Source: Azoarcus sp. DN11 (GTDB lineage: Bacteria; Pseudomonadota; Gammaproteobacteria; Burkholderiales; Rhodocyclaceae). Taken from it: a stretch of DNA of 64,000 nt. Of this stretch, positions 18,841 through 26,371 are shown one piece after another. The notes below the pieces were generated by a model, which did not search any database, was not told where the DNA came from, and saw nothing but the letters and a program-made list of their open reading frames with translations. Position 1 is the first letter of the stretch. Every line of letters starts with the position of its first letter. The translations under genes were made by a program, and so were the position numbers. The DNA lies in the NCBI RefSeq assembly GCF_003628555.1, contig NZ_CP021731.1, positions 4,588,001 through 4,652,000 of the forward strand, read 5' to 3'.

Positions 18841-19134
18841 ATGCAAAAGCGTACTGTCCAGCGAGGCCGCCCTGTCGGATCGACCACCTACGAACCTGAG
18901 CCTGCGCTGGCCTTCGGCCTGGCGGTTCGTGCGGCACGGATGGAACAGGGAATGGCTCAGGAAGAGCTGGCGTCCTTGGCGGAAATCGAGCGCTCCCACA
19001 TGGGAAAGATAGAACGGGGTGAGCACATGCCCACGCTGGCGCTGATCCTCAGAATCGCCGGAGCTCTGAACAGAAGTGCCGCTGATCTGATCGCTGTGAC
19101 GGAGGATAACCTGCGCTCGGGGCCAAAGACGTAA
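18841..19134 (+). CDS. XRE-family transcriptional regulator
   Basis: A 97-residue protein consisting of a basic N-terminus and one helix-turn-helix: LAVRAARMEQGMAQEELASLA followed by ERSHMGKIERGEHMPTLALIL, the classic XRE pattern. The ATG at 18841 is preferred over the in-frame TTG six bases earlier. Small XRE regulators next to integrases often control excision or transfer of integrative elements. Whether this one does is unknown. It converges with a LysR gene; a small hairpin (CGGGC-TTT-GCCCG, about 19149-19161) lies between the stops. Confidence 0.88.
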   Translation: MQKRTVQRGRPVGSTTYEPEPALAFGLAVRAARMEQGMAQEELASLAEIERSHMGKIERGEHMPTLALILRIAGALNRSAADLIAVTEDNLRSGPKT

Positions 19135-19161
19135 CCGGTGAACGGCACCGGGCTTTGCCCG

Positions 19162-20061
19162 TTACTCGTCGATTTGAGCGTGTAGACGCGCCATAAAGCG
19201 GTCCAGAGGTATGGCGGAAGGGGTGTCAGCGCCACTGTCCGGTCGTAACAGGTACGTGGTGTGGGTGACATTTTGGGCCGCGAGAGGACGAGTCACCACG
19301 TCGGGGCGATGACAAACTCTAATTCGTGCAGCGTTCGCGAACCCAACGCCATAACCAGCTGCGACCAGCGTCAGCATCATGTCCATCGAGGCGACGTGCT
19401 CGACGGCGCCGGGTTTGCCCATCGCGGTGTGCAGCAATCGATCCAGCTCGCAATTGCTCCGCCCGAACAACCGGGGATCAGCCATTACGAGCGGATAACG
19501 CACCAACTCCTCCAAGGGCACCTGCTTGTGAACGAGCAGCGGATGCCGTGCCGATACGGCCACGACCAGCGGATCAATCCAGATCGGTTCGGCAACGATT
19601 CCATCCCCGACGTCGGTGGTATGTGCAAACCCCACATTGAAGCTGCCCGAACGCAGTCCGCGCACCTGCTCGGCCAGCGTCGCTTCTGTCAAACGTATCT
19701 CGACTTCCGGATCTTCCTCGCGACAGCGTGCGAGAAAGCCAGATAGCCGCGGATCGATGCAGCCGCAGGGGACGGCGATGCGAAGAATCCCCTGATAGCC
19801 TGACGAAACCGCTTTTACGTTTTCACGGGCAAGTTCCAGCGTCGAGAACAACCGAAGCACATCCTGGAGAAAAACTGCACCGGCCTGTGTCAGCCGTGTG
19901 CCGCGGCGGTCACGATCGAATAGCAGTGCGCCAAGTTCGTCTTCGAGCTCCTTGATGGTACGGGACAGGGGGGACTGCTCGATATGCAGCCTTTCAGCAG
20001 CACGGGTGAAGTGCAGTTCCTCCGCCAGGACAGCGAAGCAGCGAAGGTGGCGCAACTCCAT
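19162..20061 (-). CDS. LysR-family transcriptional regulator
   Basis: A complete 299-residue LTTR. The N-terminal winged helix-turn-helix reads MELRHLRCFAVLAEELHFTRAAE and SPLSRTIKELEDELGALLFDR. The substrate-binding domain contains ILRIAVPCGCIDPRLSGFL, VGFAHTTDVGDGIV and LVAAGYGVGFANAARI. That last segment is very like LVAAGYGVGIAPRSRI of the orphan sensor protein 0.4 kb away, which suggests the two domains are related. LTTRs of the BenM/CatR type sense aromatic-acid derivatives, but no target gene is adjacent: an IS630 copy lies directly upstream and may have cut it off from one. Confidence 0.92.
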   Translation of the reverse strand: MELRHLRCFAVLAEELHFTRAAERLHIEQSPLSRTIKELEDELGALLFDRDRRGTRLTQAGAVFLQDVLRLFSTLELARENVKAVSSGYQGILRIAVPCGCIDPRLSGFLARCREEDPEVEIRLTEATLAEQVRGLRSGSFNVGFAHTTDVGDGIVAEPIWIDPLVVAVSARHPLLVHKQVPLEELVRYPLVMADPRLFGRSNCELDRLLHTAMGKPGAVEHVASMDMMLTLVAAGYGVGFANAARIRVCHRPDVVTRPLAAQNVTHTTYLLRPDSGADTPSAIPLDRFMARLHAQIDE

Positions 20062-20179
20062 GGTTTGTCCTCCATCGTGATGTTACCGTACGGTTCCACT
20101 TGCAGCCTCGGGATACTTGCAGTTCTAGTCAAATCACGAGGCCTGTCGGTTGGACCGCCTATCCAGAAGCGATGAATTA

Positions 20180-21292
20180 CTAAGAAGTGCGTTGGTTAGC
20201 GAACATTGATTGAAGGCGACATGCGATAATTCGGCATGGAAAAGAGAGACGGTCGCTCCCTGTCGCATGCCACGCTCGAAGAAATGCGGATTCGGGCGGT
20301 GCAACGAGTTGAAGCGGGCGAGTCGCCCGAAGTCGTGGTCAAGGCGCTCGGCTTTTCGCGCCCGCGCATCTACGAGTGGCTGGCGCTGTACCGTGAAGGC
20401 GGGCTCGACGCGCTGCGTGCCAAACCTGTGCCGGGTGCCAAGCCCAAGCTCGACGGCAAGGCGCTCGATTGGCTGTACTGCACGATCACACTGTCGAACC
20501 CGCAGCAGTTCAAGTTCGAGTTTGCGCTGTGGACGCGGGCGATGGTTCGAGAACTGATCCGCACCCAGTTCAAAGTGGCAATGTCGGAGGTGAGCGTTGG
20601 GCGTCTGCTTCGCAAGTTGGGGCTGTCGCCGCAACGGCCGCCGATGCGCGCCTACCAGCGCGACCCGGCTCTGGTGACCGACTGGATCAAGAATGAGTTT
20701 CCGCGCATTCGCGCCGAAGCCAAAGCGGTCGGGGCGGAGATCTTCTTCGGCGACGAGGCCGCGGTGCGCTCGGACTACCATACCGGCACGACCTGGGCGC
20801 CGGTGGGGGTGACGCCGGTGGTGAAGACGACCGGCGCCCGCTTCAAGCTCAATCTGATCTCGGCCATCAGCCCAAAGGGGCAGTTGCGGTTCATGTGTAC
20901 TGAGGGGAACGTCACCGCGGACGTCTTCATCGAGTTTCTGAAGCGACTGATGCAGGGCACAACGCGGCCAATCTTCTTGGTGGTCGATGGTCATCCGGTG
21001 CATCGCAGCGCCAAGGTCCGAAAGTTCGTCGAGGGGTTCGATGGCAAATTGCGGCTGTTCCGGCTGCCGGCCTACTCGCCCGATCTGAATCCCGACGAGC
21101 ACGTCTGGGCACATCTGAAAAGCCACAAACTGGGCCGCAGCATCATCAAGGGGCCCGAGCAGATGAAGAAGCTCGCGCTGCGCTTCATGCACTCGCTGCA
21201 GAAAACCCCGGACATTGTGCGTGCGTTCTTCAGGCATCCGAGTACCCGCTATGCGGCCGAATAGAATGTACGGTAACCAACGCACTTTTTAG
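20180..21292 (+). mobile_element. IS630-family insertion sequence (1113 bp)
   Basis: The ends are inverted repeats. The left end reads CTAAGAAGTGCGTTGGTTAG from 20180. The complement of the right end reads CTAAAAAGTGCGTTGGTTAC from 21292, and similarity continues to about 28 bp. Both ends abut TA (20178-20179 and 21293-21294), the duplicated target of this family. One intact transposase gene fills the element, so it may be active. Confidence 0.92.
20236..21264 (+). CDS. IS630-family transposase
   Basis: A 342-residue DDE transposase. An N-terminal helix-turn-helix of the paired/Homeodomain-like kind (EVVVKALGFSRPRIYEWLALY) precedes the catalytic core. The acidic residues fall in EIFFGDEAAVRSDYH, IFLVVDGHPVHRSAKV and LPAYSPDLNPDEHVWAHLK, the last being the IS630 signature with its DE pair. 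The frame is complete between both inverted repeats. Confidence 0.95.
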   Translation: MEKRDGRSLSHATLEEMRIRAVQRVEAGESPEVVVKALGFSRPRIYEWLALYREGGLDALRAKPVPGAKPKLDGKALDWLYCTITLSNPQQFKFEFALWTRAMVRELIRTQFKVAMSEVSVGRLLRKLGLSPQRPPMRAYQRDPALVTDWIKNEFPRIRAEAKAVGAEIFFGDEAAVRSDYHTGTTWAPVGVTPVVKTTGARFKLNLISAISPKGQLRFMCTEGNVTADVFIEFLKRLMQGTTRPIFLVVDGHPVHRSAKVRKFVEGFDGKLRLFRLPAYSPDLNPDEHVWAHLKSHKLGRSIIKGPEQMKKLALRFMHSLQKTPDIVRAFFRHPSTRYAAE

Positions 21293-21320
21293 TACTCGTC
21301 AGGCGCTACTGAAATACTAG

Positions 21321-22865
21321 CAGCCTGTCGGACTATCGCCCGGTAAAATGCCGTGTCACCCTTGGAGCCTGACTGCGTGAGCCGCTTCCGCCCGATCGAC
21401 CGCCAAACGGACTACCTGCTGCCGCCGTCGGTGCAGGACTGGCTACCCGAATCGCACCTGGCGCGCTACGTGGTCGATGTGGTCGACGGGCTGGACCTGT
21501 CGGAACTGGAGCGAGCCTACGCCGGCCGTGGAAGCGACGCCTACCATCCGGCGCTGCTGCTGTCGCTGCTGATCTACGGCTACGCGACGGGGACGCACTC
21601 GAGCCGCAAGATCGAGCGGGCCACCTACGATTCGCTGGCCTTCCGCTTCATCGCCTGCGACCAGCACCCGGACCATGACACCTTGGCGAGCTTCCGGCGC
21701 CGCTTCGGCGAGCAGTTCGCCGATATCTTCGTGCAGGTACTGCAAGTGGCGCGTGAGAATCGGCTCTCGCGCTTTGGCACGGTGAGTCTGGACGGCTCCA
21801 AGATCCACGCCCACGCCAGTCGGCACAGCGCGCTCTCCTACGGACACGCCGAAAAGATCGAAGCCCAGCTCAAGGCCGAAGTGCAGGAAATGCTCAAGCT
21901 GGCCGAAGCGGCCGATCAAAGCAGCGTGCCCGAAGGCGTGGATCTGCCGGCGGAAATTGCGCGTCGCGAAGCGCGGCTGGCCGCCATCGCCGCCGCCAAG
22001 GCCAAGATCGAGGCGCGCGCCGCCGAACGCTTCGCGCACGAGCAGGCCGAGTACGAGGCCAAGATGGCCAAACGCCAAGCCAAGCAGGCGGCCACGGGCA
22101 AGAAGCCCGGTGGCAAGCCCCCCAAGCCGCCCCAGGCGGGTCCGGGCGCCGAGGACCAGATCAATCTCACCGACGAGGACTCGCGCATCATGAAAGTGGC
22201 CGGCGGCGGCTTCGAGCAGTGCTACAACGCCCAGGCGGTGGTCGATACCGAATCGATGCTGGTGATGGTCCCCCACGTCACCCAGGCGGGCAACGACAAG
22301 GAGCAGGTCGAACCGATGCTGACGCGCATCGGCGCCTTGCCCGAAGGGCTCAATCGGCCCGAACAACTGCTGGCCGACACCGGTTTCTTCAGCGAACGCA
22401 ACGTCCAGTGCTGCCAGGACGCCGGGGTCGAACCGCTGATCGCCGTGGGGCGTGATGAGCACCATCCCGATTGGCGCAGCCGCTTCGACGAACCCGCGCC
22501 GCTCGAGCGCTCAGCCAGCCACGTCGAACAGATGAAGCACGCCCTCAAGACCCGCGCGGGCCGCGCGGCCTACGCGCTCAGGAAACAGACGGTAGAGCCG
22601 GTGTTCGGCATCATCAAGTCAGTGATGGGCTTCCGCCAGTTTCTGCTGCGGGGCTTGGACAACGTGTGCAACGAATGGACCCTGGTGTGCCTGGCGTGGA
22701 ACTTCAAGCGCATGGCCGTATTGCGTCCGCAGTGAGAAAAAAGGACAGGGGCATTGTGATTTCGAACAAAAACCGCCGATTGGAGCCTGAAATGCCCATC
22801 GTCTCTCACAATGTGAAATCAATCCCTCGGCCGCGGTGCCCGCGAGCTTGAAGTCCGACAGGCTG
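21321..22865 (+). mobile_element. IS1182-family insertion sequence
   Basis: The 14-bp ends CAGCCTGTCGGACT (21321-21334) and AGTCCGACAGGCTG (22852-22865) are perfect inverted repeats. They are flanked on both sides by CTAG (21317-21320, 22866-22869), which is either a 4-bp target duplication or part of a longer palindromic end. It lies 27 bp from the IS630 right end. The transposase frame is intact. Confidence 0.9.
21353..22735 (+). CDS. IS1182-family transposase
   Basis: A 460-residue DDE transposase. The N-terminal half shows YLLPPSVQDWLPESHLARYV and HPALLLSLLIYGYATGTHSSRKIER, typical of IS1182. The core has DGSKIHAHAS, LADTGFFSERNV and ALRKQTVEPVFGIIKSVMGF, whose E completes the catalytic triad. 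A lysine/alanine-rich linker (KMAKRQAKQAATGKKPGGKPPKPP) lies in the middle. The first start is a GTG at 21353. A GTG at 21377 (VSRFRPIDRQ) is nearer to the family's usual N-terminus. Confidence 0.92.
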   Translation: MSPLEPDCVSRFRPIDRQTDYLLPPSVQDWLPESHLARYVVDVVDGLDLSELERAYAGRGSDAYHPALLLSLLIYGYATGTHSSRKIERATYDSLAFRFIACDQHPDHDTLASFRRRFGEQFADIFVQVLQVARENRLSRFGTVSLDGSKIHAHASRHSALSYGHAEKIEAQLKAEVQEMLKLAEAADQSSVPEGVDLPAEIARREARLAAIAAAKAKIEARAAERFAHEQAEYEAKMAKRQAKQAATGKKPGGKPPKPPQAGPGAEDQINLTDEDSRIMKVAGGGFEQCYNAQAVVDTESMLVMVPHVTQAGNDKEQVEPMLTRIGALPEGLNRPEQLLADTGFFSERNVQCCQDAGVEPLIAVGRDEHHPDWRSRFDEPAPLERSASHVEQMKHALKTRAGRAAYALRKQTVEPVFGIIKSVMGFRQFLLRGLDNVCNEWTLVCLAWNFKRMAVLRPQ

Positions 22866-22869
22866 CTAG

Positions 22870-23046
22870 ACGGGAACCCAATGGGATTTGCTCGCAGCCT
22901 CGCGCCCAAGCCGTTCCGAACCAGGTATGTTTGACCCGTTCAATAACAGCCAAGGCGTGCGTCAGATCGATATGGCTGTACGGGCCGGTACGTGGTGGAT
23001 AGGCGCGGTCGGTAGCGATACCACAGTAGATCTGCACAGCCTTCCG
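22870..23046. other. Unidentified segment between IS1182 and IS66, split by the IS66 insertion
   Basis: This 177-bp piece and the stretch after 26116 were joined before the IS66 jumped in. If the IS66 and one target copy are removed, the minus strand has an open frame of roughly 90 codons across the junction, including VQIYCGIATDRAYPPRTGPY and LTHALAVIERVKHTWFGT. I do not recognise the product and see no clear start codon. The frame is also cut off at the IS1182 end. It may be a relic of an island gene. Confidence 0.4.
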
Positions 23047-23054
23047 AGTCAGAC
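23047..23054. repeat. IS66 target-site duplication, left copy (AGTCAGAC)
   Basis: The 8-bp sequence AGTCAGAC stands directly before the IS66 left end and again directly after the right end (26109-26116). An 8-bp duplication is the rule for IS66. A perfect copy indicates a fairly recent insertion at this place. Confidence 0.95.
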
Positions 23055-23104
23055 GTAAGCGTCCGCCCAGCACCGTCTTTCGGGACTGACAGAGATCGCC
23101 CAGA

Positions 23105-23136
23105 GTGGTCCCCACCAAATATCTGGTGGGGACCAC
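23105..23136. promoter_or_regulatory. Perfect 13-bp-stem hairpin just ahead of tnpA
   Basis: GTGGTCCCCACCA (23105-23117) and its exact complement (23124-23136) enclose the 6-nt loop AATATC, followed by TTTGG. It lies 50 bp inside the IS66 left end and directly before the likely TTG start of tnpA. It could end or attenuate transcription entering from outside, or hide the tnpA start in such transcripts. Many ISs guard themselves this way. The function is inference; the symmetry is seen. Confidence 0.6.
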
Positions 23137-23137
23137 T

Positions 23138-23551
23138 TTGGCCACGAATGGCAACGCCCGGGTAACCCGCAAGGGGAGCCCAAACTACCCGGTCGATTTC
23201 AAACGCCAGCTGGCGGCCCTCGCATGCGAGCCGGGGATTTCGGTGGCGAAGCTCGCACTCGAGCATGGCCTCAACGCCAATCTGCTGTTCAAGTGGCGCC
23301 GCCACTATCGTGCCGGCCTGTTCGGCAGCCCACAGCCGGAACATGTAGCGGCTGCGCCGCGGGGCGGAATCATGGCGCCGAAGCTGCTGCCGGTAGTGAC
23401 CTTGTCGTCGACGGCCAGGCAAGACGCGGAGGGCGTGAAGCAGTCGCCTGCGCTCGAGATCGTCGTGGGCGGCGCCGTCGTGCGGGTGATCGGCGAGGTC
23501 AGTCGCAAAGTGCTGCGCACGGTCCTTGACTGCTTGGCCGAGCGGGCATGA
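23138..23551 (+). CDS. tnpA: IS66 accessory protein TnpA
   Basis: About 137 residues. An IS3/IS66 Orf1-type helix-turn-helix is visible: YPVDFKRQLAALACEPGISVAKLALEHGLNANLLFKWRR is spread over the first 60 residues, and a conserved C-terminal part ends LRTVLDCLAERA. The first ATG in frame is far inside the domain, so the start must be TTG 23138 or GTG 23105. The latter would read through the hairpin. TnpA is needed with TnpB for IS66 transposition. Its stop overlaps the tnpB start (ATGA). Confidence 0.88.
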   Translation: MATNGNARVTRKGSPNYPVDFKRQLAALACEPGISVAKLALEHGLNANLLFKWRRHYRAGLFGSPQPEHVAAAPRGGIMAPKLLPVVTLSSTARQDAEGVKQSPALEIVVGGAVVRVIGEVSRKVLRTVLDCLAERA

Positions 23552-23895
23552 TCGGTCTACCCGCCGGCACGCGTATCTGGTTGGTAGCCGGGGTGACCGA
23601 CATGCGACGCGGCATGGATGGCTTGGCGGCGCTCGTGCAAGGGGCGCTCGCCGAGAATCCGTTCTCCGGTCACGTCTTCATCTTCCGCGGTCGACGGGGC
23701 GATCTCATGAAGCTGCTGTGGTGGAGCGGCGATGGGCTGTGCCTGTTCGCCAAACGCCTGGAGCGCGGCCGCTTCATCTGGCCGCAGGCGACCGAGGGGG
23801 CGGTGCATCTCACCGCGGCGCAGTTGTCGATGCTGCTCGAAGGCATCGACTGGCGACGGCCCGAGCGGACCTGGCAGCCCGACTGCGCGGCCTGA
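23548..23895 (+). CDS. tnpB: IS66 accessory protein TnpB
   Basis: A 115-residue protein with the TnpB (IS66 Orf2) signature: MIGLPAGTRIWLVAGVTDMRRGMDGLAALVQ, split here as the N-terminal block, then GHVFIFRGRRGDLMKLLWW, GDGLCLFAKRLERGRFIWP. It has no known catalytic motif. It acts with TnpA and TnpC in transposition. Starts at ATG 23548 overlapping the tnpA stop. Confidence 0.95.
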   Translation: MIGLPAGTRIWLVAGVTDMRRGMDGLAALVQGALAENPFSGHVFIFRGRRGDLMKLLWWSGDGLCLFAKRLERGRFIWPQATEGAVHLTAAQLSMLLEGIDWRRPERTWQPDCAA

Positions 23896-23961
23896 AGCAT
23901 CGAGGCACGGCGCGCCCGGGAGGGGCTGTTCACGCCCCCCAGCATCGCGTAGACTCTCGTC

Positions 23962-25491
23962 ATGGATGCGACGACGCCTCTTCCCGACGACCAGGCCGTG
24001 CTCAAGGCCCTCGTGACGGCGCAGCAGGCCGAGATCGCCCGCCTGAACCTCATCATCGCCAAGCTGCGGCGGATGCAGTTCGGCCGCCGCTCCGAACAAC
24101 TCGACGCGACGCTCACCCAACTCGAACTCGCGCTCGAAGGCATCGAGACGGTTCGACGCGAAGCGGCCGCAGACGTCTCGCCAGACACGGCGTCCGGCGT
24201 AGCCCCGTCACCGAAACGCCCCGCCCGCAAACCCTTGCCTGATCATCTGCCGCGCGAGACGGTCGAGCATGCACCGATCGAAGTCTGCTGCCCCGACTGC
24301 GGCAGCACGTTCGTGAAGCTCGGCGAGGACGTCTCGGAGATGCTCGAGTACGTGCCGGCCCACTTCAAGGTCATCCGGCACGTGCGCCCGAAGCTCGCCT
24401 GCTCACACTGTGAGCGCATCGTGCAGGCCGCAGCGCCCTCGCGACCCATCTCCCGCGGATTGTCCGGGCCGGCCTTGCTCGCGCATGTGCTGGTGGGCAA
24501 GTTCTGCGACCACCTCCCGCTGTACCGGCAAAGCGCCATCTACGCGCGCTCGGGCATCGAACTGGACCGCTCGACGCTCGCGGACTGGGTCGGGCAATCG
24601 GCACAGTTGCTCGATCCCCTGGTCGAGGCGCTGCGCCGCTACGTGCTCGCTGCCGACAAGGTCCATGCCGACGACACCCCGCTGCCGGTGCTCGCGCCCG
24701 GCGAAGGCAGAACCAAGACCGCGCGGTTGTGGACCTATGTGCGCGACGACCGCCCGGCCGGCAGCGACGATCCACCGGCGGTGTGGTTCGCATACTCGCC
24801 CAACCGCAAGGGCGAGCATCCGCAGCGTCATCTGCGCACCTTCAACGGCATCCTGCAAGCGGACGCGTACGCCGGCTTCGACCCCTTGTATGCCACCGGT
24901 CGCGTGCAAGAGGCCGCCTGCTGGGCGCACGTGCGACGCAAGTTCTTCGACGTGCATCGGGCACAGGCTTCCCCCATCGCCGCCCAGGCACTCGCGCAGA
25001 TCGGCCAGCTGTACGCCATCGAAGCGGCTATCCGCGGCGAGCCGCCCCCAATTCGGCGGGAGGTGCGGCACAGCCGGGCGCGCCCGCAACTGGAGGCTTT
25101 GCACGCCTGGCTGGAAACCCAGAGCCGGCGCGTGTCGCGCAAGTCCGGCATCGCAGAGGCGATCCAGTACGCCCTGAATCATTGGGGGGCGTTGATCCGC
25201 TACGTCGAGGACGGACGCATCGAGATCGACAACAATGCCGCCGAACGCGCCCTGCGCGCGGTGGCATTAGGACGGAAGAATTTCCTCTTCGGCGGCTCGG
25301 ATGCCGGGGGCGAGCGCGCGGCGGCCCTCTACAGCCTGATCGGTTCGGCCAAGCTCAACGGCCTCGATCCGGAAGCGTATCTGCGCGACGTGCTCGGACG
25401 CATCAGTGAGCATCCGATCAACCGGATCGACGACTTGTTGCCCTGGAATCTGGGCCGCGATCAATCCGAACCCTTGCGCCAGGCGGCCTGA
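23962..25491 (+). CDS. tnpC: IS66 transposase TnpC
   Basis: A 509-residue transposase. It begins with a leucine-zipper-like coiled coil (residues 10-60), a zinc-finger CCPDCGSTF with later CSHCERI, and the DDE core: HADDTPLPVLAPGEG, LQADAYAGFDPLY and EIDNNAAERALRAVALGRKNFLF. The C-terminal LIGSAKLNGLDPEAYLRDVLGRI is also diagnostic. Complete. The passenger gene follows 2 bp after its stop. Confidence 0.96.
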   Translation: MDATTPLPDDQAVLKALVTAQQAEIARLNLIIAKLRRMQFGRRSEQLDATLTQLELALEGIETVRREAAADVSPDTASGVAPSPKRPARKPLPDHLPRETVEHAPIEVCCPDCGSTFVKLGEDVSEMLEYVPAHFKVIRHVRPKLACSHCERIVQAAAPSRPISRGLSGPALLAHVLVGKFCDHLPLYRQSAIYARSGIELDRSTLADWVGQSAQLLDPLVEALRRYVLAADKVHADDTPLPVLAPGEGRTKTARLWTYVRDDRPAGSDDPPAVWFAYSPNRKGEHPQRHLRTFNGILQADAYAGFDPLYATGRVQEAACWAHVRRKFFDVHRAQASPIAAQALAQIGQLYAIEAAIRGEPPPIRREVRHSRARPQLEALHAWLETQSRRVSRKSGIAEAIQYALNHWGALIRYVEDGRIEIDNNAAERALRAVALGRKNFLFGGSDAGGERAAALYSLIGSAKLNGLDPEAYLRDVLGRISEHPINRIDDLLPWNLGRDQSEPLRQAA

Positions 25492-25493
25492 CC

Positions 25494-26078
25494 ATGGGCA
25501 ATGTCGTACGAATTGCGAAGGCGCGGCCCGCGCCGCATCGGCTGCAACTGCGCATTGAGCTCGCCTGGGTCAAACCCGCCATCTGGCGCCGGGTGGTCGT
25601 GCCGGAAACCATCACGTTGCCGAAGCTGCACCAGGTCATCCAGGCGGTGATGGGCTGGCTCGACTGCCACCTGCACGAGTTCGAGATCGCCGGCGAGCGC
25701 TACGGCGTCCCCGATCCCGACTATGACTTCGAACCCGTGCGTACCGAGCAGCGCGTGCGGCTGGCGACCGCGCTCGGCGGCGCCAAGTCGTTCCGCTACG
25801 TCTATGACTTCGGCGACGACTGGGAGCATCGCATCAAGGTCGAACGCCGTCTGCCGCCCGACCCGCTCTTCGATACGGCACTCTGCATTGCCGGCGCCAA
25901 CGCGAGTCCGCCCGAGGACGTCGGCGGCGAACCCGGGTATGCCGACTTCGTCGCGGCGATGGCCGATCCAAATCATCCCGAACACCACGACATGCGGGCA
26001 TGGCACGGGGAGCCGTTCGACCCGACCGCTTTCGACGTCACAGCGGTCGATCTTCGCCTGCACAGAATCAAGATCTGA
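25494..26078 (+). CDS. Passenger protein, plasmid pRiA4b ORF-3 family
   Basis: A 194-residue protein inside the IS66 between tnpC and the right end. It carries the pRiA4b ORF-3 (PF07929-type) features: LRIELAWVKPAIWRRVVVPE, LHQVIQAVMGWLDCHLHEF and YVYDFGDDWEHRIKVE, then CIAGANASPPEDVGG. The family's activity is unknown; some members are labelled resolvase-like without proof. The ATG is 2 bp after the tnpC stop, so it should be coupled to transposase synthesis. It has the same base composition as tnpC and is not a late scar. A role in transposition control is possible. Confidence 0.85.
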   Translation: MGNVVRIAKARPAPHRLQLRIELAWVKPAIWRRVVVPETITLPKLHQVIQAVMGWLDCHLHEFEIAGERYGVPDPDYDFEPVRTEQRVRLATALGGAKSFRYVYDFGDDWEHRIKVERRLPPDPLFDTALCIAGANASPPEDVGGEPGYADFVAAMADPNHPEHHDMRAWHGEPFDPTAFDVTAVDLRLHRIKI

Positions 26079-26108
26079 TCGTCAAGACGGTCTGGGGCGG
26101 ACGCTTAC

Positions 26109-26116
26109 AGTCAGAC
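26109..26116. repeat. IS66 target-site duplication, right copy (AGTCAGAC)
   Basis: Exact copy of positions 23047-23054, directly abutting the IS66 right end GGACGCTTAC. The 255 bp from here to the hydrolase gene hold no gene I can recognise, apart from the continuation of the split segment noted at 22870-23046. Confidence 0.95.
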
Positions 26117-26371
26117 GGGACGCGGGGCTGAAGAGCGCAAAGGAAGGCGACTTTCCTTCGCAACTAAAACAGCCCTTTCATTGGACGCGACCACGACCAT
26201 GCAGGCGATACACGATGAGGCTATGTGAGTCTTGTATAAGAAGGACTTGGTTCCACAACCAGCGGTAACGCCTTCATGAGACCATCAACTCGATTTCTCC
26301 TTCCAATCAATTCGGACGCATTACCCAATTATCTGGAAGAAGAAATTTCGCCGGATGCGCAGAACGCTCAA

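Larger units (their letters stand above)
23055..26108 (+). mobile_element. IS66-family insertion sequence with passenger gene (3054 bp)
   Basis: The left end GTAAGCGTCCGCCCAGCACC (from 23055) and the complement of the right end GTAAGCGTCCGCCCCAGACC (to 26108) are near-perfect inverted repeats, typical for IS66. The flanks carry a perfect 8-bp duplication. Inside are tnpA, tnpB and tnpC in the usual order plus a pRiA4b ORF-3-like gene between tnpC and the right end. All four frames are open. Confidence 0.96.

Noticed and set aside
19135..19161. Strong terminator between the XRE and LysR genes
   Set aside because: The hairpin has only a 5-bp stem and no T-run, so I mention it but do not call a terminator.
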